In this document: piece after piece, positions 39,482 to 48,008 of the stretch
How the letters are laid out: every line of letters begins with the position of its first letter
Position numbering within the stretch: position 1 is the first letter of the stretch
Origin: Pseudonocardia autotrophica
GTDB taxonomy: Bacteria > Actinomycetota > Actinomycetes > Mycobacteriales > Pseudonocardiaceae
Direction: 5' to 3'
DNA: 64,000 nucleotides
NCBI RefSeq assembly: GCF_003945385.1
Contig: NZ_AP018920.1
Location: 6,634,001 to 6,698,000 of the forward strand
Notes under the pieces: generated by a model
The model's input: the letters and a program-made list of their open reading frames with translations, nothing else
What the model was told of the DNA's origin: nothing
Databases searched by the model: none
Position numbers and translations under genes: made by a program

Positions 39482-40165
39482 GTGCTGGCCGTGTCCCACA
39501 CCGATACCCGCTCCCGACGCCTGGACAGGCTCGCGGACGCCCGCCTGTACCTGTGCACCGACGCCCGCTCCGAGCAGGGCGATCTGGCCGCCTTCGCCGA
39601 CGCGGCGCTCGCCGGCGGGGTGGACATCGTCCAGCTCCGGGACAAGGGCGGCCCGGAGGGCCCGCTGGAGGCACGGGCCGAGCTGGCGGCCCTGGAGATC
39701 CTCGGCGACGCCTGCCGCAGGCACGGTGCGCTGCTCGCGGTGAACGACCGGGCGGACGTCGCGCTGGCCGCCGGCGCCGACGTGCTGCACCTGGGCCAGG
39801 ACGACCTGCCGGTGCACTGGGCCCGCCGGGTGGTGGGCGACGACGTGATCATCGGCCGGTCCGCGCACAGCGCCGACGAGACGCTCACCGCGGCGCGCGA
39901 GGACGGTGTCGACTACTTCTGCGCGGGCCCGTGCTGGCCGACGCCGACCAAGCCGGGGCGTCCCGCACCGGGGCTGCATCTGGTGCGCACGGTCACCGAG
40001 CGCGCGCCGGAGCGGCCGTGGTTCGCGATCGGCGGGATCGACGAGCAGCGGCTCGACGAGGTGCTCGACGCCGGAGCCACCCGGATCGTGGTCGTCCGAG
40101 CGATCACCGGCGCCGAGGACCCGCGGGCCGCAGCCGAACGGCTGCGGGCCCGCCTGCCCCGCTGA
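39482..40165 (+). CDS. thiE: Thiamine phosphate synthase ThiE
   Basis: The enzyme joins the pyrimidine and thiazole phosphates to give thiamine phosphate. The 227-residue TIM-barrel shows [33 protein letters not shown], the phosphate-binding [11 protein letters not shown] and AIGGID. GTG 39482 or GTG 39491 could start it; neither has a strong binding site, so a leaderless transcript is possible. It is divergent from thiO and not covered by the TPP riboswitch in sense orientation. Confidence 0.94.
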   Translation: MLAVSHTDTRSRRLDRLADARLYLCTDARSEQGDLAAFADAALAGGVDIVQLRDKGGPEGPLEARAELAALEILGDACRRHGALLAVNDRADVALAAGADVLHLGQDDLPVHWARRVVGDDVIIGRSAHSADETLTAAREDGVDYFCAGPCWPTPTKPGRPAPGLHLVRTVTERAPERPWFAIGGIDEQRLDEVLDAGATRIVVVRAITGAEDPRAAAERLRARLPR

Positions 40166-40166
40166 G

Positions 40167-41378
40167 TCAGTTGTTGCCGCCGGTGTTGCCGCCGCCGGTG
40201 TTGCCGCCGTCCTGCCCGGACTGCTGCCGGCCGGACTCGGGCTGCTCGGTCGGGAGCACCCGGTTCAGCCGGTCCTGCAGCGAGCCGCCCTGATCGGAGC
40301 CGGAGCTGCCCTGCTGACCGGGCTCGGAGGTGCCGGTGCTCTCGGTCGACTCCGAGGTGGAGGTGCTGCTCTCGGACTCGCTGGTCGAGGTCTCGGATCC
40401 GGTCGAATCGGTGTCACCGGAGCCGGTGCCGTCGTCCTGCTCGGTGGTCTCCTGCGGCGGCGGGCCGCCGACGGCGCGGCCGATCGAGGTGCCTTCGCCG
40501 CCGCCGCCGATCGGCGAGCCCTTGAGGAACTCGAACCCGGTGATCAGGAACATCGACACCGCGAAGGTGACGACGCCGATCACCGCGGACACGATCATCG
40601 TCTTGCGGGTCAGCCGCACCCGCCGGATCCGGCCGGGCTTCGCATCGGACGCGGCCCGTTGCGTCCGGCCCGGTGCCTGCGCGGGATCGAGCAGGACGGT
40701 CTCCTCGCCGGTCGGGCCGGCGACCGGGCGACCACCCGGCTCGCGCGCCGCGATCACGGTGCCCTTCTTCGCCAGCTCGACCGCCTTCTCCTTGCTCACC
40801 TCGATCGAGCGGGTGAACAGGGTGGTGGCCAGTGTCGAGATGATCGACCCGAGCGCGGCACCGATCACCGTGCCGACCGCGCCGAGGAACGACCCGAGGA
40901 TCGCCGTGACGACGGCGGCGCCGGCGCCCGCGGCGATCTTCGTGGGGCTGAGGTCCGCCTTGAGCGACGATGTCTCCCCGCCGGCCGGCTCCTTGCCGTC
41001 GCCTGTGCCACCGGTACCACCGCCACCGCCGGGACCGCCGCCCACCGGGCCGTGCGGGCCGCCGGGGCCGGCCGCTCCCGGACCGCCCGGGTAGGCCCGG
41101 GTCTGCGGGTGACCGCCGGGCGGTGTGCCCTGCGGGACGCCCGGCCCCGGCACGACCCGGGTGGGCCGCTGCGCGGCCCGCGACGGCCGCACCGGCGGGA
41201 CGCCGGGGGGCGAGCTCTGCGGGGGCCGGGACGGGGCGGTACGGCGCTGGACCGGGACGCGTGGTGCGTCGGGTGCGACGGGACGGCCGGTGGGCAACGG
41301 ATGAGCCGTGCGGTGTCCGCCGGGGACGCCGCGCGGGTCGTCACCGGGTCCGGGCTCGGGGGGGCGTTGCTGAGGCAT
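40167..41378 (-). CDS. Hypothetical membrane protein with Pro-rich and Ser-rich ends
   Basis: A 403-residue protein. Residues 1-135 are Pro/Gly-rich with basic residues; about 140-180 is a glycine-rich hydrophobic pair ([20 protein letters not shown] and [17 protein letters not shown]); a single helix near 262-282 ([19 protein letters not shown]) precedes a Ser/Thr/Glu/Gly tail ending NTGGGNTGGNN. No family is recognised; the layout suggests a wall- or envelope-associated protein. ATG 41378 has AGGAG two bases away, which is close. It is tail-to-tail with thiE, one base apart. Confidence 0.72.
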   Translation of the reverse strand: MPQQRPPEPGPGDDPRGVPGGHRTAHPLPTGRPVAPDAPRVPVQRRTAPSRPPQSSPPGVPPVRPSRAAQRPTRVVPGPGVPQGTPPGGHPQTRAYPGGPGAAGPGGPHGPVGGGPGGGGGTGGTGDGKEPAGGETSSLKADLSPTKIAAGAGAAVVTAILGSFLGAVGTVIGAALGSIISTLATTLFTRSIEVSKEKAVELAKKGTVIAAREPGGRPVAGPTGEETVLLDPAQAPGRTQRAASDAKPGRIRRVRLTRKTMIVSAVIGVVTFAVSMFLITGFEFLKGSPIGGGGEGTSIGRAVGGPPPQETTEQDDGTGSGDTDSTGSETSTSESESSTSTSESTESTGTSEPGQQGSSGSDQGGSLQDRLNRVLPTEQPESGRQQSGQDGGNTGGGNTGGNN

Positions 41379-41506
41379 GGCTCCTTGCAAGGGTCGTGGT
41401 CCGGCGGATCCGCAGTGGAGAACGTCCGGGAGCGCGCGAACGCACCCGATGATCACCTGAAGTGGCAGCCCTCACACGGGTGAGTGAAAGTCACGTTGTG
41501 ATCACG

Positions 41507-41512
41507 ATTCTA
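41507..41512 (-). promoter_or_regulatory. Possible -10 element for the membrane protein gene
   Basis: On the minus strand this reads TAGAAT, 128 bases before ATG 41378. A GTGATCAC palindrome lies just inside it (41499-41506). No clear -35 is seen, so this is tentative. Confidence 0.3.
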
Positions 41513-41535
41513 GCGTCACCGGTCGTTGCGTCGCG

Positions 41536-42204
41536 TCACCGGGGGTGACGAATCCCCGGGTGATCGTCCGGCAGCGCCGTACGCAGCAACGGCCACGACG
41601 CGAGCACGCTCAGACCCACGAGCACCGGGCTCAGAACGGTCCGTGCCAGCCCCAGCAGCACGACCTGATCCGCGGCCCACAACGGCAGGAACACGGCGAG
41701 CCGCACGACGTACTGGGACACCCACGCCCAGGACGCCCGCTGGTAGCCGCGCAGCAGATCGGGATCGCGGCGCCAGCGGGTCCGCTGCCCCAGCAGCCCG
41801 CCGACGACGACCCCGAGCAGCGGCCAGCGCACGACGATCGAGATCGCCCAGGCGAGCGCGCTACCGGCGTTCGACACGATCTGGACCAGGAAGAAGTCCG
41901 ACGCCCGGCCGGTGATCAGCACGATCGCGGCCGCGGCCACCACCCCCGCGAGCCCGAACAACACCGCGCGCGGCTTTCGCCCGGCACGGATCCGCCAGCC
42001 CGCCACCACCGCACCGGCCACGATCGCCGCACCGGCACCCCAGTTGATCGGGTACACCGCACCGGTCCAGCCGGTGATCAGCCAGGTCACGACGAAGGCG
42101 GCCACCGGGACCGAGGCGTCCACGGCTCCGGCCCGGCCACCGAGCAACTCGGCCAGGCCGGGGTCCTGTCGGGGCGCTGCACGGGGGGCGGGATCGGGGG
42201 CCAC
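41536..42204 (-). CDS. DUF3159 membrane protein
   Basis: A 222-residue DUF3159 protein, a family of actinobacterial membrane proteins of unknown function. Five or six hydrophobic segments are visible, with RWPLLGVVVGGLLGQRTRWRRDP in the middle as a typical family stretch. GTG 42204 is the start. It is separated from ectD by about 70 bases without a clear terminator, so its relation to the ectoine genes is unknown. Confidence 0.83.
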   Translation of the reverse strand: MAPDPAPRAAPRQDPGLAELLGGRAGAVDASVPVAAFVVTWLITGWTGAVYPINWGAGAAIVAGAVVAGWRIRAGRKPRAVLFGLAGVVAAAAIVLITGRASDFFLVQIVSNAGSALAWAISIVVRWPLLGVVVGGLLGQRTRWRRDPDLLRGYQRASWAWVSQYVVRLAVFLPLWAADQVVLLGLARTVLSPVLVGLSVLASWPLLRTALPDDHPGIRHPR

Positions 42205-42275
42205 CCGGTAAGGGTGCCCTATGCCTTGCCTGCGCGTCGACGGATCGGGCAGCCCCGCAGTGCCGGGGGCCCCGG

Positions 42276-43202
42276 TCAGCGCACCGGGGTGACGTCACGC
42301 GCGCCGATGTACTCGGGACGCGGCTTCGGCGCGTAGAAGGGCTCCACACAAGCGTTCTCGACGCTGTTGAACACCAGGAAGATGTTCGACCGCGAGTACG
42401 GGGTGATGTTGTCCCCCGAGCCGTGCAGGCAGTTCGAGTCGAACCAGGTCGCGGAACCGGCCCGGCCGGTCATCATCGCGATCCCGTGCCGGTCGGCCAT
42501 CGCCGTGATCGAGTCCGGATCAGGGGTCCCGATCTCCTGCTCCGTCAGCGACGTCCGGTAGTAGTCCGCCGGCGTCTCGCCGACGCAGGACACGAACGTC
42601 CGGTGCGAGCCCGGCATGATCATGAGGCAGCCGTTGTAGGGGTGGTTGTCGGTCAGCGAGATCGAGCAGCTGACCGCACGCGGGGTGGGCATGCCGTCCT
42701 CGGCGTGCCAGGTCTCGAAGTCGGAGTGCCAGTAGAAGCCGCCCCCACCGAAACCGGGCTTGTAGTTGATCCGGCTCTGGTGGAGGTAGACGTCGGACCC
42801 GAGGATCTGGCGGGCCCGGGACAGCACCCGCTCGTCCCGGACGAGCCGCGCGACCGCCGCCGAGATCCGGTGCACCTCGAAGATCGAGCGCACCTCGTCG
42901 GACGACTTCTCGATCACGCACCGCTCGTCCGCGCGGACGGCCGGATCGTTCGCGAGACGGTCGAGCTCGGCCTGGTGGAAGGCGACCTCGTCGCCGGTGA
43001 GCAGATCGGGAACCTGGACGAAGCCGTCCCGGGAGTGCGCGGCGAGCTCCTGCGCACCGAACATCCCGGCGCTCCCGGGGTCCCCCCACACGGTGGGCTC
43101 CACTCGCTCGATGAACGCGGGCTCCCGCGAGACGCGCGTGTGGTAGCGGTCACCCGTCTCCTGCGGACGGGTCAGGTCGTCGCTGCCGGCCACGGCAGTC
43201 AT
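42276..43202 (-). CDS. ectD: Ectoine hydroxylase EctD
   Basis: A 2-oxoglutarate and Fe(II)-dependent dioxygenase that converts ectoine to 5-hydroxyectoine. The 308-residue protein has the metal and substrate motif FYWHSDFETWHAEDGMP and the later iron ligand in CLHGSGDN. ATG 43202 is preferred because AGGAGG is 7 bases upstream; for ATG 43208 it would be only 1 base away. It follows ectC after 131 bases that contain a strong hairpin, so hydroxyectoine production may be set separately from ectoine. Confidence 0.95.
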   Translation of the reverse strand: MTAVAGSDDLTRPQETGDRYHTRVSREPAFIERVEPTVWGDPGSAGMFGAQELAAHSRDGFVQVPDLLTGDEVAFHQAELDRLANDPAVRADERCVIEKSSDEVRSIFEVHRISAAVARLVRDERVLSRARQILGSDVYLHQSRINYKPGFGGGGFYWHSDFETWHAEDGMPTPRAVSCSISLTDNHPYNGCLMIMPGSHRTFVSCVGETPADYYRTSLTEQEIGTPDPDSITAMADRHGIAMMTGRAGSATWFDSNCLHGSGDNITPYSRSNIFLVFNSVENACVEPFYAPKPRPEYIGARDVTPVR

Positions 43203-43271
43203 GGACATTCCTCCTTGCGGTGTTGCTCGCTATCCCTTCGGACGGGGGTCGGTCGGACCTGACGGACCGAA

Positions 43272-43308
43272 AGGGGCGTTCCCGCTGCGATGCAGCGGAA
43301 ACGCCCCT
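43272..43308 (-). terminator. Attenuator-like hairpin between ectC and ectD
   Basis: Arms 43272-43288 and 43292-43308 give a 16-bp stem with one C-A mismatch and a GAT loop. It lies 25 bases after the ectC stop and 70 before ectD. Partial termination here would lower ectD relative to ectABC. Confidence 0.7.
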
Positions 43309-43333
43309 ATTCGGAAGTGCGCCGGGAAGAGCC

Positions 43334-43732
43334 TCAGCTCTCCTCGGTGATGAGCGGGTACACGCCGTTCTCGTCGTGCACCTCGCGGCCGGTCACCGGC
43401 GGGTTGAAGACGCAGACACACTTGATCTGGGTCTTCGGACGCAGCTGGTGCCGCTCGTTGCCGTTCAGCACGTAGATCGAGCCGGGCTTGAGCGGGTACG
43501 TGACGTCGTTGTCCTTGTCGTAGATCTCGCCCTCACCCTCGGTGATGAAGACGGCCTCGATGTGGTTGGCGTACCAGAAGTCGTTGATCGTTCCCGGCTG
43601 CAGGGTGGTCTCGTGGACCGAGAACCCGATCTTGTCGTCGGCGAGCACGATGCGCTTGCTGCGCCACTGCCCGTTCTCGGACTCGACGTCCCGCTCGGTT
43701 CCGGTGATCTCGTCGATGGTGCGGACGATCAT
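43334..43732 (-). CDS. ectC: L-ectoine synthase EctC
   Basis: A cupin-fold enzyme that cyclises N-gamma-acetyl-diaminobutyrate to ectoine. The 132-residue protein has MIVRTIDEI at its start, [18 protein letters not shown] with metal-site residues, and [12 protein letters not shown] 43732 is 7 bases after ectB; a longer frame overlaps ectB and is rejected. Third gene of ectABC. Confidence 0.96.
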   Translation of the reverse strand: MIVRTIDEITGTERDVESENGQWRSKRIVLADDKIGFSVHETTLQPGTINDFWYANHIEAVFITEGEGEIYDKDNDVTYPLKPGSIYVLNGNERHQLRPKTQIKCVCVFNPPVTGREVHDENGVYPLITEES

Positions 43733-43739
43733 GTGGGTA

Positions 43740-44993
43740 TCAGCTCCCGATGACGCTACGGACGGACTCCCCGATGATCGCAAGCCCCTCGTCGATCTCG
43801 TCATCGGTGGTGGTGAGCGGCGGCAGGAGCTTGAGCACCTCGTCGTTCGGGCCGGCGGTCTCCAGCAGCATCCGGTGCTCGAAGGCCTTGCCCGCGATCT
43901 TCTCCGCGAGCCCCTCGCCCTCGAACTGGATGCCCCGCGCCAGGCCCCTGCCCTTGGCGAACATCTCGGTGCCCTGGTTGTCGGCGATGATCTTGTGGAA
44001 GCCCTCTTCGATCTTCTCGCCCTTGCGGATGGTGTCGCGCTCGAGCGTGTCGTCGGACCACCAGTTGCGCAGCGTGTGGGTCGCGGTGACGAACGCCGGG
44101 TTGTTGCCGCGGAACGTTCCGTTGTGCTCGCCGGGGCCCCACTGGTCGTACTCCGGCTTGATCAGCACCAGCGCCATCGGCAGGCCGTAGCCCGAGATGG
44201 ACTTCGAGATCGTGACGATGTCCGGCTTGATGCCGGCGATCTCGAAGGAGAAGAACGGGCCGGTCCGGCCGCAACCCATCTGGACGTCGTCGACGACCAG
44301 CAGCAGGCCCTTGCGGCGGCACAGGTCCTCGAGACCCTGCAGCCACTCGATGCGGGCCGGGTTCAGGCCGCCCTCGCCCTGCACCGTCTCGACGATCACC
44401 GCGGCCGGCTCGTTGAGGCTCGATCCGGTGTCGTCGAGAACCTTCTCGAACCACAGGAAGTCGGGCATCTTGCCGTCGAAGTAGTTGTCGAACGGCATCG
44501 GGGTCGAGTGCACCAGCGGGATACCGGCGCCACCGCGCTTCATCGAGTTACCGGTCACCGACAGCGCGCCCAGGGTCATCCCGTGGAACGCGTTGGTGAA
44601 GTTGATCAGCGCTTCCTTGCCGGTGATCTTGCGGGCCAGCTTCAGCGCGGACTCGACGGCGTTGGCGCCCGTCGGGCCGGGGAACTGGACCTTGTACTCC
44701 AAGCCGCGCGGAGCCAGGATCTTCTCCTGGAAGGTGTTCAGGAACTCGCCCTTGGCCGTGGTGTACATGTCCAGGCCGTGGGTGATGCCGTCGCGGCCGA
44801 GGTACTCCAGCAGCGGTTTCTTGAGCACCTCGGGATTGTGCCCGTAGTTGAGCGCCCCGGCGCCACCGAAGAAGTCGAGGTAGGAGTTGCCGTCGACGTC
44901 GGTCAGCCGGCTGCCCTTGGCCGTGTCGAAGACGACCGGCCAGTTTCGGCAGTAGCTCCGGACCTGGGACTCGAGATCCTCGAAAACGGTCAT
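43740..44993 (-). CDS. ectB: Diaminobutyrate--2-oxoglutarate transaminase EctB
   Basis: A PLP enzyme that makes L-2,4-diaminobutyrate from aspartate semialdehyde and glutamate. The 417 residues carry the class III aminotransferase pattern: [30 protein letters not shown] and the PLP lysine in [15 protein letters not shown] 44993 overlaps the ectA stop by 4 bases. Confidence 0.96.
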   Translation of the reverse strand: MTVFEDLESQVRSYCRNWPVVFDTAKGSRLTDVDGNSYLDFFGGAGALNYGHNPEVLKKPLLEYLGRDGITHGLDMYTTAKGEFLNTFQEKILAPRGLEYKVQFPGPTGANAVESALKLARKITGKEALINFTNAFHGMTLGALSVTGNSMKRGGAGIPLVHSTPMPFDNYFDGKMPDFLWFEKVLDDTGSSLNEPAAVIVETVQGEGGLNPARIEWLQGLEDLCRRKGLLLVVDDVQMGCGRTGPFFSFEIAGIKPDIVTISKSISGYGLPMALVLIKPEYDQWGPGEHNGTFRGNNPAFVTATHTLRNWWSDDTLERDTIRKGEKIEEGFHKIIADNQGTEMFAKGRGLARGIQFEGEGLAEKIAGKAFEHRMLLETAGPNDEVLKLLPPLTTTDDEIDEGLAIIGESVRSVIGS

Positions 44994-45592
44994 GTGTTGT
45001 CAACCTTCTCTGCTGCGATCGGGCCGATGCGGTACAGGTGCTCCGGCTCGTGCTCGTCACCGAGCAGGTCGGGACCGAACAGGTCCTCCCGCTCGATCGT
45101 CGTGTCGTGTCGTCGGGCGAAGGAGCTGAACAGCCGGATGGACGACTCGTTGTCCGGGGTGATGGTCGTTTCCATCCGGTCCGTGGCCGCGTCCTGCGCG
45201 GTCCGGTCCCACACCGCGTCCAGCATCCGGCCGGCGAGACCGGCGCCACGGGCGACCGGGTCCACGCACACCTGCCAGATGAACAACGTGTGCGGACGCT
45301 CCGGGCGCAGGTAGCCGGTCACGTAGCCGACCGCCCGGCCGTCGTTCCGGCGGGCGATCACGGACGCGCCTGCGAAATCGCGGCACCAGAGGACGTAGGC
45401 GTAGCGGGAGTTCGCATCCAGCGTCTGCGACTCCACCGCCAGCCGCCACATCTCGACTCCGTCGGCCTGGTCCGGCGACACGATCTCGTACGAAGGGTCA
45501 CCATCGGCATCGGCGTCGGTCTTCTCCGCAGGGCTCGTTGCCCCGGAGAACGACGTCGACGCCCGAGGCTCGGCCTGCTCGGGTGCGATCAT
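44990..45592 (-). CDS. ectA: Diaminobutyrate acetyltransferase EctA
   Basis: A GNAT-family acetyltransferase that acetylates diaminobutyrate with acetyl-CoA. The 200-residue protein contains the acetyl-CoA region VCVDPVARGAGLAGRMLDAV and TITPDNESSIRLF. About 30 residues of acidic, Ser/Ala-rich N terminus precede the domain. ATG 45592 is chosen as the first sensible start. First gene of ectABC-ectD; its promoter should lie within 45593-45720, where a CTGCAA and a TAATCT with 17 bases between read on the minus strand. Confidence 0.94.
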   Translation of the reverse strand: MIAPEQAEPRASTSFSGATSPAEKTDADADGDPSYEIVSPDQADGVEMWRLAVESQTLDANSRYAYVLWCRDFAGASVIARRNDGRAVGYVTGYLRPERPHTLFIWQVCVDPVARGAGLAGRMLDAVWDRTAQDAATDRMETTITPDNESSIRLFSSFARRHDTTIEREDLFGPDLLGDEHEPEHLYRIGPIAAEKVDNT

Positions 45593-45917
45593 GTCGGTCG
45601 AGATTAACGGCCCGGACGACCGGTTGCAGCCGCTGACGGCCCGGAGCACCGACTCGGGCCATCACCATTGTGACCACGGGCACATCGGGCAACCGGCCGG
45701 ACGAATCGGACGTCCTCCCAGCAAGCGGCCGGGTTCCGGGGGCCGCCGGGACCCACCGCCGCGCGCCCCGGAAGCCGCGCAGAATCCGTCGTGGTGTCGC
45801 TCGCCACGCTCCGCGACAGGGCCGAGTCGGATTCGGCCGTTCGTGCGGATGCACTTGCATCTGCACGGCGCCGGGGTGACCATGGATATTCCGCCGCACA
45901 TCAACCGGAGGAGAACC
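45593..45917. other. Divergent intergenic region upstream of ectA
   Basis: 325 bases without a supported gene. An open frame runs through it into the next gene but reads unlike protein. The ectoine promoter and any osmotic-response element must be here; no EctR-type regulator gene is adjacent. Confidence 0.5.
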
Positions 45918-46244
45918 GTGTCGGTACCGCCCGCAGGTGCGCGTCAGGTGCCGTCGCCGACCCTCCCGGCCGAGCCATCCGCTCCGGCACCCGAACAGAA
46001 TGTGGCGGTCACCTGCGCCCGCGACGGGTTCAGCCACGTCGTCCCGCACGCGGTGCTCGCCGACTCGCTGGCCTCCGGGGCCGGGCAGTGCACCGCGATG
46101 TGCGGGCACGTCGTACTCCCGGCCTCGCTCGCCTCACCCCCGGGCGACCGCTGCCTGTTGTGCGCGGAGACCTCCGGGATCGGGCGCCGCGCTCCGCGCC
46201 GGCGCTCGTGGGCGTCACTGGCGCGCTCGGTGCGCAGCTCCTGA
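45918..46244 (+). CDS. Small cysteine-rich conserved protein
   Basis: A 108-residue protein. GGAGGAG at 45907-45913 decides for GTG 45918 over a longer frame. Cysteines and histidines occur as VTCARDGFSHVVPHAV, CTAMCGHVVLP and RCLLCAE, consistent with a small zinc-binding fold, and the pattern CGxxVLPASLxxPPGxxCxxC recurs in actinobacterial small proteins. The C terminus is arginine-rich. Function unknown. Confidence 0.7.
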   Translation: MSVPPAGARQVPSPTLPAEPSAPAPEQNVAVTCARDGFSHVVPHAVLADSLASGAGQCTAMCGHVVLPASLASPPGDRCLLCAETSGIGRRAPRRRSWASLARSVRSS

Positions 46245-46266
46245 TCCGTCCGCTCCCCCCGGCGCC

Positions 46267-47007
46267 CTACCGGCCGCCGGCCACGTCCAGCACCGCGCCG
46301 GTCACGTAGCTCGCCTCGTCGGAGAGCAGCCAGGCCACCGCGGCCGCCACCTCGTCCGGACGCCCGGCCCGGCCCATCGGGATCGACGGCGCCATCCGGG
46401 CCGCCCGCCCCGGCTCACCGGCCCTGGCGTGGAAGTCGGTGTCGAGCAGTCCCGGCCGGACCGCCGCCACCCGGATACCGTCCGCGGCGACCTCCTTGGC
46501 CAGGCCCACCACCAGCGCCTCGACGCCCGCCTTGGCCGCGGCGTAGTCGTTCCACTCGCCGGGCGAGCCGAGCACCGCGGCCCGTGACGTCACGTGCACC
46601 AGCACCCCACCCGTGCCGCCGTGCCGCGGGGACAGCGCGCGCACCGCGGCCCGCGAGCAGATCAGCGCGGCCCGCAGGTTCAGCGCGAGGACACCGTCGA
46701 TCCGCTCGTCGCTCATGTCCTCCAGGCGCTGCCGGGACGGCGCACCGCCGGCGTTCACCACCACTCCGGTGAGCGGGGCCGGCATGTCCGCCGCGGCGGC
46801 GAACAGCTGCTCGACGCCGTCGGTGCCGGTCACGTCGGCGGCGACCGCGCGGGCCTGCACGCCCGCCGCACGGCAGTCGGCGACCACCTGCCCGGCCGCA
46901 TCGGGCGAGGCCCGGTGCGCCACGACGACGTCCCGGCCCCGGGCCGCCAGCAACCGGGCGGTGGCCGCGCCGACCCCGCGGGAGGCACCGGTGACGAGAA
47001 CGGTCAT
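46267..47007 (-). CDS. Short-chain dehydrogenase/reductase
   Basis: A 246-residue classical SDR, FabG-like: cofactor motif TGASRGVG near residue 6, NAGG near 90, active-site Ser in VTS, and Y-x3-K in YAAAK. The tail ends ASYVTGAVLDVAGG as in 3-oxoacyl reductases. Basic residues after strand 2 (HRAS) suggest NADPH. It is divergent from the 2OG oxygenase, 148 bases apart, so joint control is possible. Substrate unknown. Confidence 0.87.
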   Translation of the reverse strand: MTVLVTGASRGVGAATARLLAARGRDVVVAHRASPDAAGQVVADCRAAGVQARAVAADVTGTDGVEQLFAAAADMPAPLTGVVVNAGGAPSRQRLEDMSDERIDGVLALNLRAALICSRAAVRALSPRHGGTGGVLVHVTSRAAVLGSPGEWNDYAAAKAGVEALVVGLAKEVAADGIRVAAVRPGLLDTDFHARAGEPGRAARMAPSIPMGRAGRPDEVAAAVAWLLSDEASYVTGAVLDVAGGR

Positions 47008-47155
47008 GCCCCGCAGTGTGCCCTGGCCCGCCGGGGGACACCGACCCTGATCGTCCGGTCACTCCCCGTGGACAGTGCGCGCCGGCAGCGGTTTGGATGG
47101 GGGTGACCATCGACGGGCGGCGCCGGCGCCGCCAGGGGGCCGAAGGAGCTGATCG

Positions 47156-48004
47156 GTGCGACCGAGCCTGGAACCGGTCGATCTGACCCGCTACCCGCTG
47201 CACGAGCCGGGATCGCCGCGCTGGACGGCCGCGGTGCACGAGGCCCGGGACTCCCTGGAATCGGACGGCTGCGCGGTGCTCACCGGCTTCGTGCGGGCGT
47301 CCTTCCAGGACCGGCTGCGCGCCGAGGGTGAGGAGATCGCCCCGCTGGCCCACCACGAGACCCGGGTGGTGAACGTCTACAACACCGAGCCGGATCCGGC
47401 GCTGCCCGCCGACCATCCCGCCCGGGTGCCGCTGGAACGGGGCAACGCCTTCGTCGCCCGGGACCGGATCCCGGCCGCGGGGCTGATCCACCGGCTCTAT
47501 CCCGATCCGGCGTTCCGCGCGTTCCTCGCCGCCTGTGTCGGGGTGCCGGAGCTGCACGAGCTCGCCGATCCGCTGGCCGGGCTGTGCCTCAACGTCGTCG
47601 CCGACGGTCGCTCGCACCCCTGGCACTTCGACACCAACGAGGTCGCGATCAGCCTGCTCACCCGGGCGCCGGAGCAGGGCGGGATCTTCGAGTACGTCCC
47701 GGGGATCCGGTCCGCCGACGCGGAGAACACCGCCGAGGTCGCCGCCGTGCTGGCCGGGGACGGCGGGGACCGGGTGCGCAGGCTCCGGCTGCGGCCCGGG
47801 GACCTGCAGCTGTTCCGCGGCCGCTACTCGCTGCACCGGGTCACGCAGGTGCGCGGCGCGACCGCCCGGCACACCGCGATCTTCTCCTACAGCGGTCGCC
47901 CCGGGGTCGTCGGCAGCGCCGAGCGCACCCGGCAGCTGTTCGGGCGGGTACTGCCCGCGCACGGGGGGCCACGTTCGGTCCGGGTCGACGGACTGATGGA
48001 CTGA
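47156..48004 (+). CDS. 2-oxoglutarate/Fe(II)-dependent oxygenase, ArpA-like
   Basis: A 282-residue jelly-roll oxygenase. The iron triad is H157-F-D159 in HPWHFDTNE and H227 in SLHRVT, with R238 as the likely 2-oxoglutarate ligand. An intact HxD indicates hydroxylation or related chemistry rather than halogenation, since the BesD-type halogenases have HxG. GTG 47156 follows AAGGAG by 7 bases. It is 4 bases from the acyltransferase gene, so the two probably act on the same metabolite. Confidence 0.83.
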   Translation: MRPSLEPVDLTRYPLHEPGSPRWTAAVHEARDSLESDGCAVLTGFVRASFQDRLRAEGEEIAPLAHHETRVVNVYNTEPDPALPADHPARVPLERGNAFVARDRIPAAGLIHRLYPDPAFRAFLAACVGVPELHELADPLAGLCLNVVADGRSHPWHFDTNEVAISLLTRAPEQGGIFEYVPGIRSADAENTAEVAAVLAGDGGDRVRRLRLRPGDLQLFRGRYSLHRVTQVRGATARHTAIFSYSGRPGVVGSAERTRQLFGRVLPAHGGPRSVRVDGLMD

Positions 48005-48008
48005 TCGC

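Noticed and set aside
45591..45917. N-terminal extension of the small cysteine-rich protein
   Set aside because: The extension is His/Arg/Pro-rich and lacks a binding site, while GGAGGAG precedes GTG 45918.
47156..48004. Radical halogenase of the BesD type
   Set aside because: The iron motif is HFD with an intact aspartate; halogenases of that class have glycine or alanine there.
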